Source: a virus
IMG/VR virus record: IMGVR_UViG_3300017726_000089
Span: 1-23,318 of that record
Strand: one strand, 5' to 3'
Length of the DNA: 23,318 bases
Of the stretch, positions 5,682 to 12,667 are shown piece by piece. Positions within the stretch are counted from its first letter, which is position 1, and every line of letters begins with the position of its first letter. The notes under the pieces were generated by a model. That model ran no database searches, was not told the DNA's origin, and saw only the letters and a program-made list of their open reading frames with translations. A program made the translations under genes and the position numbers.

Positions 5682-7490
5682 TTAGAAGTTGCTATTTAGG
5701 ATTACGTATGCAAGTTCAACGTCATCCAGATTTAAACCTTGAGCTAAGGCAAATATTACCTCAAGTGTTGTAATACCTCCGCGTTTATATGAAGCTATAA
5801 AACGTTCACCCACTTCATCCATTTCTTTACTAAGTTTTTCTTCAAATTGTAAACGAGCTTCTACAGTTGGATATTTGTTTGGTTCTAAAATCTGCTTACG
5901 GTCAATAAACATTGCTGCAATTGAATGTTTACACATTTTAAATTTCATTCTGTCTTCACGACTTTGCCAACTCTCAATTTTACCGGCTGCTTGATTTTTC
6001 CCTAAAGCATCAAAATCACTTTGACCTAAGACAGTAGGCAATGGGTAGCGTCGTTGTCTATTGATTTTACGTGTGCCAGCATCTTCAGTCTGCTGTGGTG
6101 ATGCTAATATAGCCTTTGCGTGATTAGGGCAGCTGCAGGAATAAAGTGTTGCTGGTTGTAGAGGATTTCCTGACGAAAATACTTCATCCATCCAAGGGTC
6201 AACATCAGTATCAATGAGCAACCAAGGTTCTAATTCATTACCATCTTCATCTATGTCAGGATAATCTGTAGTTTTATATTTTGATTTTGTGAAACTGTAA
6301 TCAGTGAATACGAGCGTTCCTGTTGAACCTGTCTTAGCGATGATAGGGGCATAAAGCTCTACCTCTGTAGTAGCAGGCACAGATGTAATAACTAAATTAC
6401 CATCTAATGTAGATACGCCCAAAATCGTAAATGGCAGTACTGTATAAGAGACTGTATCTATTCGTTCTTTGATTAGATCTGCTGTTACATATTGACGACC
6501 ATAAAACCTTTGATATAGCTCTTTTTGATAAATGTATAGACCTTTGATAGTGTAAGTTGCGTTATTAGATTTAAACAGTGTAGGTAATTGAGCGATGTCA
6601 TATAGGGTAGGAGGAAGCAGTTCAGCTGATGCATCTAGTACTGATATCGCAGAATTTGTTTGAGTATCACTTAATCTTACGCCAAAGTAGTCAACTGCAT
6701 CAATCCACTCAATACTGTCCACTGTATCAACTGTTTTTTCAACAAAGAAGTCTGGGATATAAACAACTTGTCCAACTAATGATTGATAGTCAGTCAACGG
6801 ATCAACGCCTTCAGTATAATCTAGATCTGCTATTGGTATTGTCACTTCAATCTCTGTAGGTTCTTGAAATGACTTGCCAATATGAAGTAATGGTTTGTCT
6901 TCGCTATCTAAAACATACGTTAATGTTGCTTCGGTTTCACCATCAGTCAGACGTTCACCTACCATTCGGAATAACAGACGTGAATCAGTACCAAGTGCGT
7001 TTTTGCACCATATTTCCCGATTGGCTTTATTTGTTGGATACTCAAATAAATCGTTCTGTACTGATATGATTGAGCCTAAATCAGGATTACTTGTACACTC
7101 ACGTTTCATTACATAGTGATTGTTACTATCAGCGTTGGTTGTAGCAAACTTATATCCAGTAAAAGTAACATCTACTTCTTCTGGTGTACCTTGATATAGC
7201 TTTGATAGCAGGATTGATTTCTCAAATTCTTGTTCTAATTGATTGTATGTTTCCAATACATACCAAGCAGCACGATTGTAGTATTCGTAACCTTTTCGCC
7301 ATTTCACCCAATCGGAATCTAGGTTCCACTTCTCAATAACACTACGGTGTACTGATGAGCCATAACTTCTATTAGACGGGTATAGGCCGGCAGCACCCTT
7401 CCCTTTGCCTTTATCTATGCGGTCAAAGTCTTTAAGCTTTTTTAATTCAAATGAGTTTGTTTTACCAAACCCATTATTCTTTCTTGGCAT
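5682..7490 (-). CDS. Large virion-type protein with SWIM-like Cys/His motif
   Basis: This 602-residue protein has a basic N-terminus (PRKNNGFGKTNSF), a helical early region around residues 50-95, a long beta-rich middle, and a C-terminal part with LYSCSCPNHAKAILASP (Cys about 450 and 452) and KMCKHSIAAMFI (Cys about 520, His about 522). CxC...CxH is the SWIM zinc-binding signature, here with a spacer of about 67 residues, longer than usual. Between them lies a basic segment (TRKINRQRRYPLP). I have a recollection of this C-terminal block in other cyanophage structural proteins but cannot name the component. It lies at the tail-proximal end of the virion cluster; its start overlaps the stop of the gene before it (TAATG), after a good AAGGTGG site. 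Baseplate, tail or DNA-associated virion roles are all possible. Confidence 0.65.
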   Translation of the reverse strand: MPRKNNGFGKTNSFELKKLKDFDRIDKGKGKGAAGLYPSNRSYGSSVHRSVIEKWNLDSDWVKWRKGYEYYNRAAWYVLETYNQLEQEFEKSILLSKLYQGTPEEVDVTFTGYKFATTNADSNNHYVMKRECTSNPDLGSIISVQNDLFEYPTNKANREIWCKNALGTDSRLLFRMVGERLTDGETEATLTYVLDSEDKPLLHIGKSFQEPTEIEVTIPIADLDYTEGVDPLTDYQSLVGQVVYIPDFFVEKTVDTVDSIEWIDAVDYFGVRLSDTQTNSAISVLDASAELLPPTLYDIAQLPTLFKSNNATYTIKGLYIYQKELYQRFYGRQYVTADLIKERIDTVSYTVLPFTILGVSTLDGNLVITSVPATTEVELYAPIIAKTGSTGTLVFTDYSFTKSKYKTTDYPDIDEDGNELEPWLLIDTDVDPWMDEVFSSGNPLQPATLYSCSCPNHAKAILASPQQTEDAGTRKINRQRRYPLPTVLGQSDFDALGKNQAAGKIESWQSREDRMKFKMCKHSIAAMFIDRKQILEPNKYPTVEARLQFEEKLSKEMDEVGERFIASYKRGGITTLEVIFALAQGLNLDDVELAYVILNSNF

Positions 7491-7987
7491 TAATAATAAC
7501 CACCTTGTAAACCAAGTAGTGGCGCATTAGGTGCTTCATCAACTGCAGACTGTTGTTCTACTGCTGCCCATAAGGCTTTACCTCTAGGTATATACAAGGC
7601 ACTAAACTTATTGTCTGTTGAGCCTGCGTGAGGCATTGGTGCCAGAACAAATGGCAAGCTACCGTCAGCAATTCTTGTAACGTCTCCAGTTGTTGTCCCG
7701 CCTGTCAATGTGGCAACAAAGACGCTTTGCTGTGCTCGCAAATAATCACTGGCAGTGCTTAGATACAGATTAATTTTATAGCCAGTAGCATTTGCTCTAG
7801 AGATTGCATAAATGTCTTCAATGATTGCTCCATCATTTGTTGTGCAATCAATCGCGATTGCTGCACTATTAGTGCCTGTGATATCTAAACCAGCGTTCTC
7901 AGCAACTGTTGCTCCTGCAAGGTCAATGACCTCGTGTAGCACTCTGTCAACTAAGAGTGGCTGTTTGTTTGTAGATGTAGATGCCAT
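7490..7987 (-). CDS. Beta-rich virion protein, decoration-like, unknown
   Basis: This 165-residue protein has Ala/Thr/Gly-rich beta-type composition. One stretch reads VFVATLTGGTTTGDVTRIAD (about residues 88-107), followed by LPFVLAPMPHAG and a C-terminal LLGLQGGYY. No cysteine-rich, membrane or enzymatic motif is visible apart from one Cys near 48. It resembles small capsid-decoration or fibre-attachment proteins in general character only. An AAGGT ribosome binding site precedes the ATG, and its stop overlaps the start of the 602-residue gene, so the two are probably translated together. Confidence 0.55.
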   Translation of the reverse strand: MASTSTNKQPLLVDRVLHEVIDLAGATVAENAGLDITGTNSAAIAIDCTTNDGAIIEDIYAISRANATGYKINLYLSTASDYLRAQQSVFVATLTGGTTTGDVTRIADGSLPFVLAPMPHAGSTDNKFSALYIPRGKALWAAVEQQSAVDEAPNAPLLGLQGGYY

Positions 7988-7998
7988 TGTTATTTACC

Positions 7999-8661
7999 TT
8001 ATGCGTTGTTTGGCTTTTGATTGCGACCGCCACCACGGCCTGTGTTCATACCGCTTTGCTGTACTGATGCGGTGGTATTTCCCATCAATGGCATTGTCGT
8101 ATCTGTTTGACCAGCCATGCCTCCAGGAATTTGTCCAGGATTAACTTGTCCTTGCATTTGTGTCTCTACGGGAGTTCCAACCATTCCCATCGGACCAACT
8201 TGATATGAAGGCATATTGTTATTACTAGACGCATACAGTTTCTCTGCACGTGATGCTGCTTCTTGTGCTAGACCCATTGGTAGCATCATCTTCATTGTCT
8301 CTTCTTCTGGCTGAGGCACTGCGTTATATGGCTGTTGATTTAATCCTCTGCCAGGCACTAAATTCTCAGCTTGACCTGAGTTCTGTACAAAACCTACGCC
8401 ACCCATTCGTCCATCAGCAAGACTTAGCCCACCATCACCATAGGGATAAAGATTAGTGCCACTCATTGAGCCTGACTGTGCTGCACCACCACCCATTGAC
8501 ATTCCTACTTGAGGATTGTTCATCATGTTGCCTTTACCCTGAGGCATCCCAGGCATTGGCTGTGGTGGGATACCACTTGTGCTGTCTGTTGATACAGTCT
8601 TTGCACCAGTTGGGTCTGCATCACCCATTTGCATCCGACGCTTACGCTTTGCTTCTGACAT
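7999..8661 (-). CDS. Met/Gly/Gln-rich low-complexity virion-type protein
   Basis: This 220-residue protein starts with a basic patch (MSEAKRKRRM). The remainder is unusually rich in Met, Gly, Pro and Gln (PPQPMPGMPQGKGNMMNNPQ, GQIPGGMAGQTDTTMPLMGN), with one short helical segment near 120-142 (EETMKMMLPMGLAQEAASRA) and an Arg/Gly tail. It is mostly disordered by appearance. Position among structural genes suggests an internal or ejected virion component, as inference. Its ATG is three bases before the end of the preceding gene. I recognise no family. Confidence 0.55.
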   Translation of the reverse strand: MSEAKRKRRMQMGDADPTGAKTVSTDSTSGIPPQPMPGMPQGKGNMMNNPQVGMSMGGGAAQSGSMSGTNLYPYGDGGLSLADGRMGGVGFVQNSGQAENLVPGRGLNQQPYNAVPQPEEETMKMMLPMGLAQEAASRAEKLYASSNNNMPSYQVGPMGMVGTPVETQMQGQVNPGQIPGGMAGQTDTTMPLMGNTTASVQQSGMNTGRGGGRNQKPNNA

Positions 8662-8663
8662 GA

Positions 8664-9095
8664 TTAAACCTGATACATTTGTTGACGGTCATTGAGGCCC
8701 ATATATTGACGGCCTTGAGCGATCATTTGAACACGTTCAGCAGCTTGTTGTCCTGCCATTTCTGAATCAACCTGAGGTTGAATTGTTTGTGAGTATTGTC
8801 CATCTAGGAAACCCGTCAGATTTTGAGGCTCTTCTGTAACTTGATTACCAGCAGCGTCTGTCTGAGGTTTGAAATTACCAAATTCACCATCCAGTGCATC
8901 ACCAGTGGTTAGATTTGTATTACCATAACGTGGGTCGCGAGTTGCTTTAGTCGCCTGACCTGTGCCGTTTTGATAGACGGATTGAATACCCATAACAAAT
9001 GGATTACTCATACCTGCTTGAGCTAGCGCAGCAGACTTTTTAGCTTCATATTCAGTGTCACCACGTCTCCCCATTGTAATTTTTTGAGTTCCCAT
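8664..9095 (-). CDS. Gln-rich virion-type protein, 143 residues, unknown
   Basis: This 143-residue protein starts MGTQKITMGRRGDTEYEAKK. It has an Ala-rich helix near 18-28, a Gly/Asn/Thr-rich middle, and a Gln/Met-rich C-terminus (EMAGQQAAERVQMIAQGRQY). Composition matches the neighbouring Met/Gln-rich gene and the 164-residue gene at 15.7-16.2 kb, hinting at a shared type of disordered virion component. GGAAACG precedes the ATG as a ribosome binding site, and a TAGAATAAA box lies 31 bases upstream. Confidence 0.55.
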   Translation of the reverse strand: MGTQKITMGRRGDTEYEAKKSAALAQAGMSNPFVMGIQSVYQNGTGQATKATRDPRYGNTNLTTGDALDGEFGNFKPQTDAAGNQVTEEPQNLTGFLDGQYSQTIQPQVDSEMAGQQAAERVQMIAQGRQYMGLNDRQQMYQV

Positions 9096-9117
9096 AATCG
9101 TCTAAACGTTTCCTATG

Positions 9118-9126
9118 TTTATTCTA
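9118..9126 (-). promoter_or_regulatory. TAGAATAAA box upstream of the 143-residue Gln-rich gene
   Basis: The minus strand reads TAGAATAAA, 31 bases before the ATG at 9095, in a 34-base gap. It is the same word as at 5020-5028. Confidence 0.45.
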
Positions 9127-9129
9127 CTA

Positions 9130-9624
9130 TTAACGCCACATAGTATTGAGCATCATTCGTGTTCCAACCGCAGTATCTGCTGGGCCTGGTATCGCCATAA
9201 TAAATTCTGAACCTGAGCGATCAAACATATAACGTCTTACTTCAGGTCGCCTGTAGTTAGCAACATAGAGTGTTTCTGCTAAGCGGTCTACTTCACGCAG
9301 ATATAGTTCCCAAGAATATTCATCTGCCTTCAGTGGGTCCGTCGTGGCAATAGTACGTTGGACGTCACCAGCGATTTGTTCCAGTCTTGATGTTGCTGCG
9401 GTATTGAACTGACCAGTTGTGGGATCAATTTCGTAATACGCACTCTTTTGGAATGTGTAATCACACCGAGTAATGTGATTTATGATTTGGGCATACCATA
9501 GGTTGTCAGGAATTAAAGCCATTGCTTCTTCAACTCTGGCTCTATCACCAGCAGGGATTTGTGACCCTGAGTTGATGCCTAAGTGAAATCTAACTTTAGA
9601 TTTTAGTAGATTGTCTAATTCCAT
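9130..9624 (-). CDS. Possible head-tail connector or head-completion protein
   Basis: This 164-residue, mainly helical protein starts MELDNLLKSKVRFHLGINSG. A segment VEEAMALIPDNLWYAQIINH (about residues 31-50), then RCDYTFQKS and a C-terminal helical stretch (ELYLREVDRLAETLYVANYR) give it the size and helix content of gp6/gp15-type adaptors that sit under the portal. The assignment rests on size, predicted secondary structure and position downstream of the capsid gene, not on a recognised signature. Its ATG overlaps the stop of the glycine-zipper gene (TAATG), indicating coupled translation. Confidence 0.45.
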   Translation of the reverse strand: MELDNLLKSKVRFHLGINSGSQIPAGDRARVEEAMALIPDNLWYAQIINHITRCDYTFQKSAYYEIDPTTGQFNTAATSRLEQIAGDVQRTIATTDPLKADEYSWELYLREVDRLAETLYVANYRRPEVRRYMFDRSGSEFIMAIPGPADTAVGTRMMLNTMWR

Positions 9625-10022
9625 TAGCCAAGTAACCCTTGTTGTGAATAAGCGTCGCGCAAGATTGCTTCAAGTTGTGCTTCATCACCTGGCATCATTC
9701 CGCCTTGTGCTTGAATTTTTGCAAGCATTGCTCCAGCAGGACCGGTTTGATTTACTGCTTGATTTTGAGCAATAGCACCGAGGCCACCACCGACGATTGC
9801 ACCTACAAGTCCGCCAGCCATACGAGCACCTGGCTTCATAAAATGATTAGTTCCACGTAGATGGCCAATTCCTTTACCAACCATGTGTGGGACAGCGCCT
9901 GTTAATGCACCGAGGGCAGCACCGCCGCCAGCACCTAATGCAACCATGTCACTAAGGCGTGGACCCTGTTCAGCTTCTTGTGCTGCTTGTGCTAACAGCA
10001 CTTGTTCAATACGTGGGTCCAT
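9624..10022 (-). CDS. Glycine-zipper protein, possible ejection or membrane-active virion component
   Basis: This 132-residue protein has two Gly/Ala-rich hydrophobic segments: about 27-43 (MVALGAGGGAALGALTG) and about 68-84 (MAGGLVGAIVGGGLGAI). Both have small-residue GxxxG spacing typical of glycine-zipper helices that pack in membranes. Between them is a basic linker with His residues; the ends are polar and helical. In a structural cluster, this suggests a protein that inserts into the host envelope during DNA delivery, which is inference. AAAGGTG gives a good ribosome binding site. It overlaps the next gene by one base. Confidence 0.55.
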   Translation of the reverse strand: MDPRIEQVLLAQAAQEAEQGPRLSDMVALGAGGGAALGALTGAVPHMVGKGIGHLRGTNHFMKPGARMAGGLVGAIVGGGLGAIAQNQAVNQTGPAGAMLAKIQAQGGMMPGDEAQLEAILRDAYSQQGLLG

Positions 10023-10050
10023 TGTTTATAACACCTTTGTTATTAATATT

Positions 10051-10482
10051 TTAACTTATGAAAATGAGGTCTTCCTCAATTAGTTGTTCCCAGTTGACAC
10101 GAGGAATATTCTCTAGTTGCTTGAGGTTTGCGAACCTTTCACCGCTAAGAGACATTCGTAGTTCAACGATACGTTTTGCAGTTGCATAACCAACACCAGG
10201 CAGACGTTTTGCAATTTGTTCAGCAGGAGCGGTATTCAAATTCAGGCGTGTATCTTCAATAGGAACAACTGTATTAGGGATTTGCTCTTCTGGTTCTGGT
10301 GCAATTTGTGGAGCGGCAAGTTTTGTCAGACGACCTTTTTGACGGTCGTAAGGTACAAGTTGCTCAAGATTTACATAAGTAATATTCCCTCCAGCATCTC
10401 TCACCATTGCGAATTCTTTGTCATGCTTGTTGATAAATTCAACAAGTTTGCCTGTTTTCTGGTCTTGAAATAAGTTACTCAT
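10051..10482 (-). CDS. Protein with C-terminal helix-hairpin-helix (ComEA-like) DNA-binding domain
   Basis: This 143-residue protein has an N-terminal small beta domain (GKLVEFINKHDKEFAMVRD, ITYVNLEQLVPYD), a Pro/Glu linker, and a C-terminal double helix-hairpin-helix from about residue 79. Its core LNLNTAPAEQIAKRLPGVGY followed by ATAKRIVELR is close to the ComEA pattern (xNxNTAxxxxLxxLPGIGxxxAxxIIxxR), and a second hairpin LENIPRVNWEQL follows. HhH domains bind the DNA backbone without sequence preference. Here, among capsid and connector genes, it could hold the DNA end or act in head completion; that is inference. It starts a new transcription unit after a terminator, with a TATAATAAA box 29 bases upstream. 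Confidence 0.7.
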   Translation of the reverse strand: MSNLFQDQKTGKLVEFINKHDKEFAMVRDAGGNITYVNLEQLVPYDRQKGRLTKLAAPQIAPEPEEQIPNTVVPIEDTRLNLNTAPAEQIAKRLPGVGYATAKRIVELRMSLSGERFANLKQLENIPRVNWEQLIEEDLIFIS

Positions 10483-10502
10483 TACTATACTTACTACACT
10501 TG

Positions 10503-10511
10503 TTTATTATA
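10503..10511 (-). promoter_or_regulatory. TATAATAAA box after the terminator, before the HhH gene
   Basis: A perfect -10 hexamer TATAAT with AAA following lies 29 bases before the ATG at 10482 and immediately after the terminator hairpin, the expected place for a promoter. No TTGACA is seen at the right distance; the -35 zone is occupied by the terminator. Confidence 0.5.
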
Positions 10512-10515
10512 GGCA

Positions 10516-10545
10516 TAAAAAAGAACGCCTCCGAAAAGACGTTCT
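10516..10545 (-). terminator. Rho-independent terminator with TTCG loop
   Basis: On the minus strand, AGAACGTCTT, loop TTCG and GAGGCGTTCT form a ten-pair stem (10522-10545) including G-T pairs, followed by six T residues. It stands 20 bases after the stop of the 212-residue capsid-type gene and closes that transcript. Confidence 0.9.
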
Positions 10546-10565
10546 ATTTGATTATTGATTATAGA

Positions 10566-11204
10566 TCAATAGCCTTGACCAGCTTCAACAGCGTAAGGGA
10601 TGCTTACGTCATCATAACCTGGAGCAGGGGCTGGGAGGTAGTAGCACACTTCAACCAAGATGGCGGAAGGTGAATTACGGGTAGCACCGGCAGAAGGCTT
10701 AAGTGCAGCTACATAGTCAACACTGGTTGTAACTTCAACAGTGGTATCAACAGAGGTGCTAACAGCAGAGCCGTCAACAATTGAATTGAGTGCAGAAGAA
10801 ACACCATCAGCTGCGAAGAAGCCGTCAGCTTCTGCAGTGAGTGTTGCAGACGTAGGTGCATTAACGCCAAGAGTTTCAAGCGCAATGGTGCCAGTACCAG
10901 CGACTGTTGCTTCCTGCACACCAGGTGCGGAAATTGCAGTGCGATATACGACAGCACCGGTAGGAATTACCAAGGGCTTATCTTTGCGAGGCTTGTCATC
11001 TTGACGAAGGTCAGGAGATAGCACCTGCGGTGTGTATGTACCAGCAGTAAGGGTGCCGCTGATGTCAGTCACACTGTCATTGTCTGGGTTAAGAACAAGA
11101 GCGCCTACGAGGCGATAGAACTCAACACCGGGGAGAGCCACAACACCCTGATCGCGATATGCGTTCAGTTGGGCTACATAGTTACCTGGATAAATTACGG
11201 ACAT
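10566..11204 (-). CDS. Capsid-associated beta-rich protein, unknown
   Basis: The start is ATG at 11204 (MSVIYPGNYVAQLNAYRDQG), preceded by AGGAGA at ideal spacing; an upstream TTG at 11222 only extends the frame over the capsid stop. The 212-residue protein is Ala/Thr/Val/Ser-rich and beta-type, with PGNYVAQL and GVVALPGVEFYRLVGALVLN near the start and YYLPAPAPGYDDVSIPYAVE near the end. It directly follows the major capsid gene with 14 bases between, and a strong terminator follows it. These features suggest a head decoration or second capsid protein made in high amounts. The family is not recognised. Confidence 0.65.
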   Translation of the reverse strand: MSVIYPGNYVAQLNAYRDQGVVALPGVEFYRLVGALVLNPDNDSVTDISGTLTAGTYTPQVLSPDLRQDDKPRKDKPLVIPTGAVVYRTAISAPGVQEATVAGTGTIALETLGVNAPTSATLTAEADGFFAADGVSSALNSIVDGSAVSTSVDTTVEVTTSVDYVAALKPSAGATRNSPSAILVEVCYYLPAPAPGYDDVSIPYAVEAGQGY

Positions 11205-11218
11205 AGTTAGTTCTCCTA

Positions 11219-12379
11219 TCAATATACGAAAGAGTAACCAACCGTGATGAAATCCTTATTAAGGGTTTCAAAACCGGCAAACAGACTCCAGATCATAATG
11301 ATGAAACGTGAGAAGTCATCATTGTTGTTCAGAAGAATCTGAGCGTTATTACCACCGATACCCACGCCAACAGCTTGGGGACCGAAGAAGATAAGCTGCG
11401 ATGCTGTGTAATCGGCAGCAGAAGCGCTTTCATCTGTAATAACCAAGTTGTAATTGGTTTCAGGAAGGTTGGTGGACTCGAACCAACGGACACCCTCAAA
11501 GAGGAAGCCAGTAGGCATTACGGGCTGACCAGCCACAAAACCGGCTTGACCATAAGCAGGACCCATTCCTTGATAGAAATTAGCGTTAGGTGCCTGGTTA
11601 GGTTGCATGGGGTTAATCATGCCGTTGCCGGGATAGCGAGCAATCTCGCGGAAGTCAGAATTCTGACGAAGGTGCATCATTGCCGTTGGGTCAACGATAC
11701 AGCGGTAGTAACCATCAGAGAAGGTTGGGACATTACGCTTACGCAAGTCCTTCACAACTTCGAGAAGGTCGGTAGTTACATCAAACTTGGCAGAATCGCC
11801 AGAATCATAAGTAACTCCAAGGGTGCCACCAGTAGCTCCTTTTTCTTTGCCACCGGGAAGGTAGTAACCGCCTTGCTCATTCGAAGCCTTGCCAGCGGCC
11901 TCAGCCTTAAGCAGTTCGTTTGCAAAGACGCGGTCACGCCAACGACGATAGTCATCAAGCAGCGTCAAGCTACCGATGGACTGGTGAAATACATTCAAAT
12001 TACCTGTATCAAGCAGCAGACGTTGTGCTGTGATCAGGGTTTCACGAGCAACCTTGAAAGTTGAAGGCTGAGCGCTGTCGCGGGTATCGGCAGGGCCTGT
12101 ATATTCCCTTAATGTCACTAATACCTTATCTTTGACAATGTTGCGTGCTGAAGCGGTTCCGAGTGTTTGATCGGCGGTCCGCTCGCGGGACTCCTTGGTA
12201 CCAGGCTTACCCCAGAAGCGGTAACGATCAAGCTGCACGGTCTGGCCGGGCTGCTTACTGAAATCGTGAACTACCACTGGTTCTACCGCCATCTCAATGA
12301 TGTAGGCAGGATGAGGACGGTAAAGTTCTGCACCAAGAAGCTTTGGAAAATCATTCGGTTTATCTAAGACTTTCGTCAA
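11219..12379 (-). CDS. Major capsid protein (probably the 3' exon of an intron-containing gene)
   Basis: This frame of 386 codons has the look of an HK97-fold shell protein: RPHPAYIIEMAVEPVVVHDF near the start, YRFWGKPGTKESRER, a helical spine (ARETLITAQRLLLDTGNLNV), and YRCIVDPTAMMHLRQNSDFR followed by EIARYPGNGMI, a pattern I associate with N4/T7-type capsids. Its place between scaffold-like and head-completion genes agrees. The frame opens only with a TTG at 12379, has no ribosome binding site, and lies immediately after the 3' part of a group I intron core. P9.0/P9 pairing suggests splicing near 12356, so codons before AAT GAT TTT (12355 down) may be intron. The true N-terminus would come from a 5' exon that I could not locate. 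Confidence 0.8.
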   Translation of the reverse strand: MTKVLDKPNDFPKLLGAELYRPHPAYIIEMAVEPVVVHDFSKQPGQTVQLDRYRFWGKPGTKESRERTADQTLGTASARNIVKDKVLVTLREYTGPADTRDSAQPSTFKVARETLITAQRLLLDTGNLNVFHQSIGSLTLLDDYRRWRDRVFANELLKAEAAGKASNEQGGYYLPGGKEKGATGGTLGVTYDSGDSAKFDVTTDLLEVVKDLRKRNVPTFSDGYYRCIVDPTAMMHLRQNSDFREIARYPGNGMINPMQPNQAPNANFYQGMGPAYGQAGFVAGQPVMPTGFLFEGVRWFESTNLPETNYNLVITDESASAADYTASQLIFFGPQAVGVGIGGNNAQILLNNNDDFSRFIIMIWSLFAGFETLNKDFITVGYSFVY

Positions 12380-12600
12380 AGGCCGGACTATCTCTTCAAC
12401 AAGTACATCTTGTTGCTGGGCGCTGATCTGGTCTTACGAAACACGCTTGTTTCCCCCAGTAGTCTCTGCACCTTCCTCACAAGTTCGTGTGAGGCTTGGC
12501 TCAGGATTAGCATCGTCTATACGTTAAGCCTTCCCTGAATTCACCCAGTTTTAAATCGACAGGAGAGCTACACTCTATCGATCCACATTGATCGCTAACT
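12356..12600 (-). ncRNA. Group I intron catalytic core, subgroup IA-like
   Basis: The minus strand contains the full ordered set of core elements. P2 hairpin at 12555-12582 (ATCGATA with TGTCGAT); P3 5' CTGGG at 12544-12548; P element AATTCAGGGAAGGC at 12528-12541; Q element AATCCTGAGCCAAGC at 12494-12508 (P4 TCAGG with CCTGA); P6 hairpin CCTCACA with TGTGAGG at 12475-12494; R element GTGCAGAGACTA at 12460-12471; extra P7.1/P7.2 hairpins at 12428-12459; P3 3' CCCAG at 12416-12420; P8 CAACAAG with CTTGTTG at 12397-12415; S element AAGAGATAGTCC at 12385-12396 (P7 GACTA with TAGTC). A GAC-GAAA-GTC P9 and CGG with CCG P9.0 place the 3' end near 12356. P1 and the 5' splice site are not resolved; CTAACT (12636-12641) with AGTTAG (12595-12600) is one candidate. 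Confidence 0.88.
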
Positions 12601-12667
12601 CCAAAACTAAAATTTATAAGTGACTCGACATGTCACATAGTTAGATACTAATAGTTATATTGGGTGT

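Noticed and set aside
10566-11222. TTG start at 11222 for the capsid-associated gene
   Set aside because: AGGAGA lies correctly before the ATG at 11204; the longer form would place the ribosome binding site inside the gene.
11375-12064. Long plus-strand frame of 229 codons opposite the capsid gene
   Set aside because: It is a shadow of the capsid codons; the minus frame has clear capsid character and the plus frame shows no domain or ribosome binding site.
12612-12619. TATAAATT on the minus strand as a capsid promoter
   Set aside because: It lies within or next to the intron's 5' part in A/T-rich sequence and no start codon with a ribosome binding site follows it.
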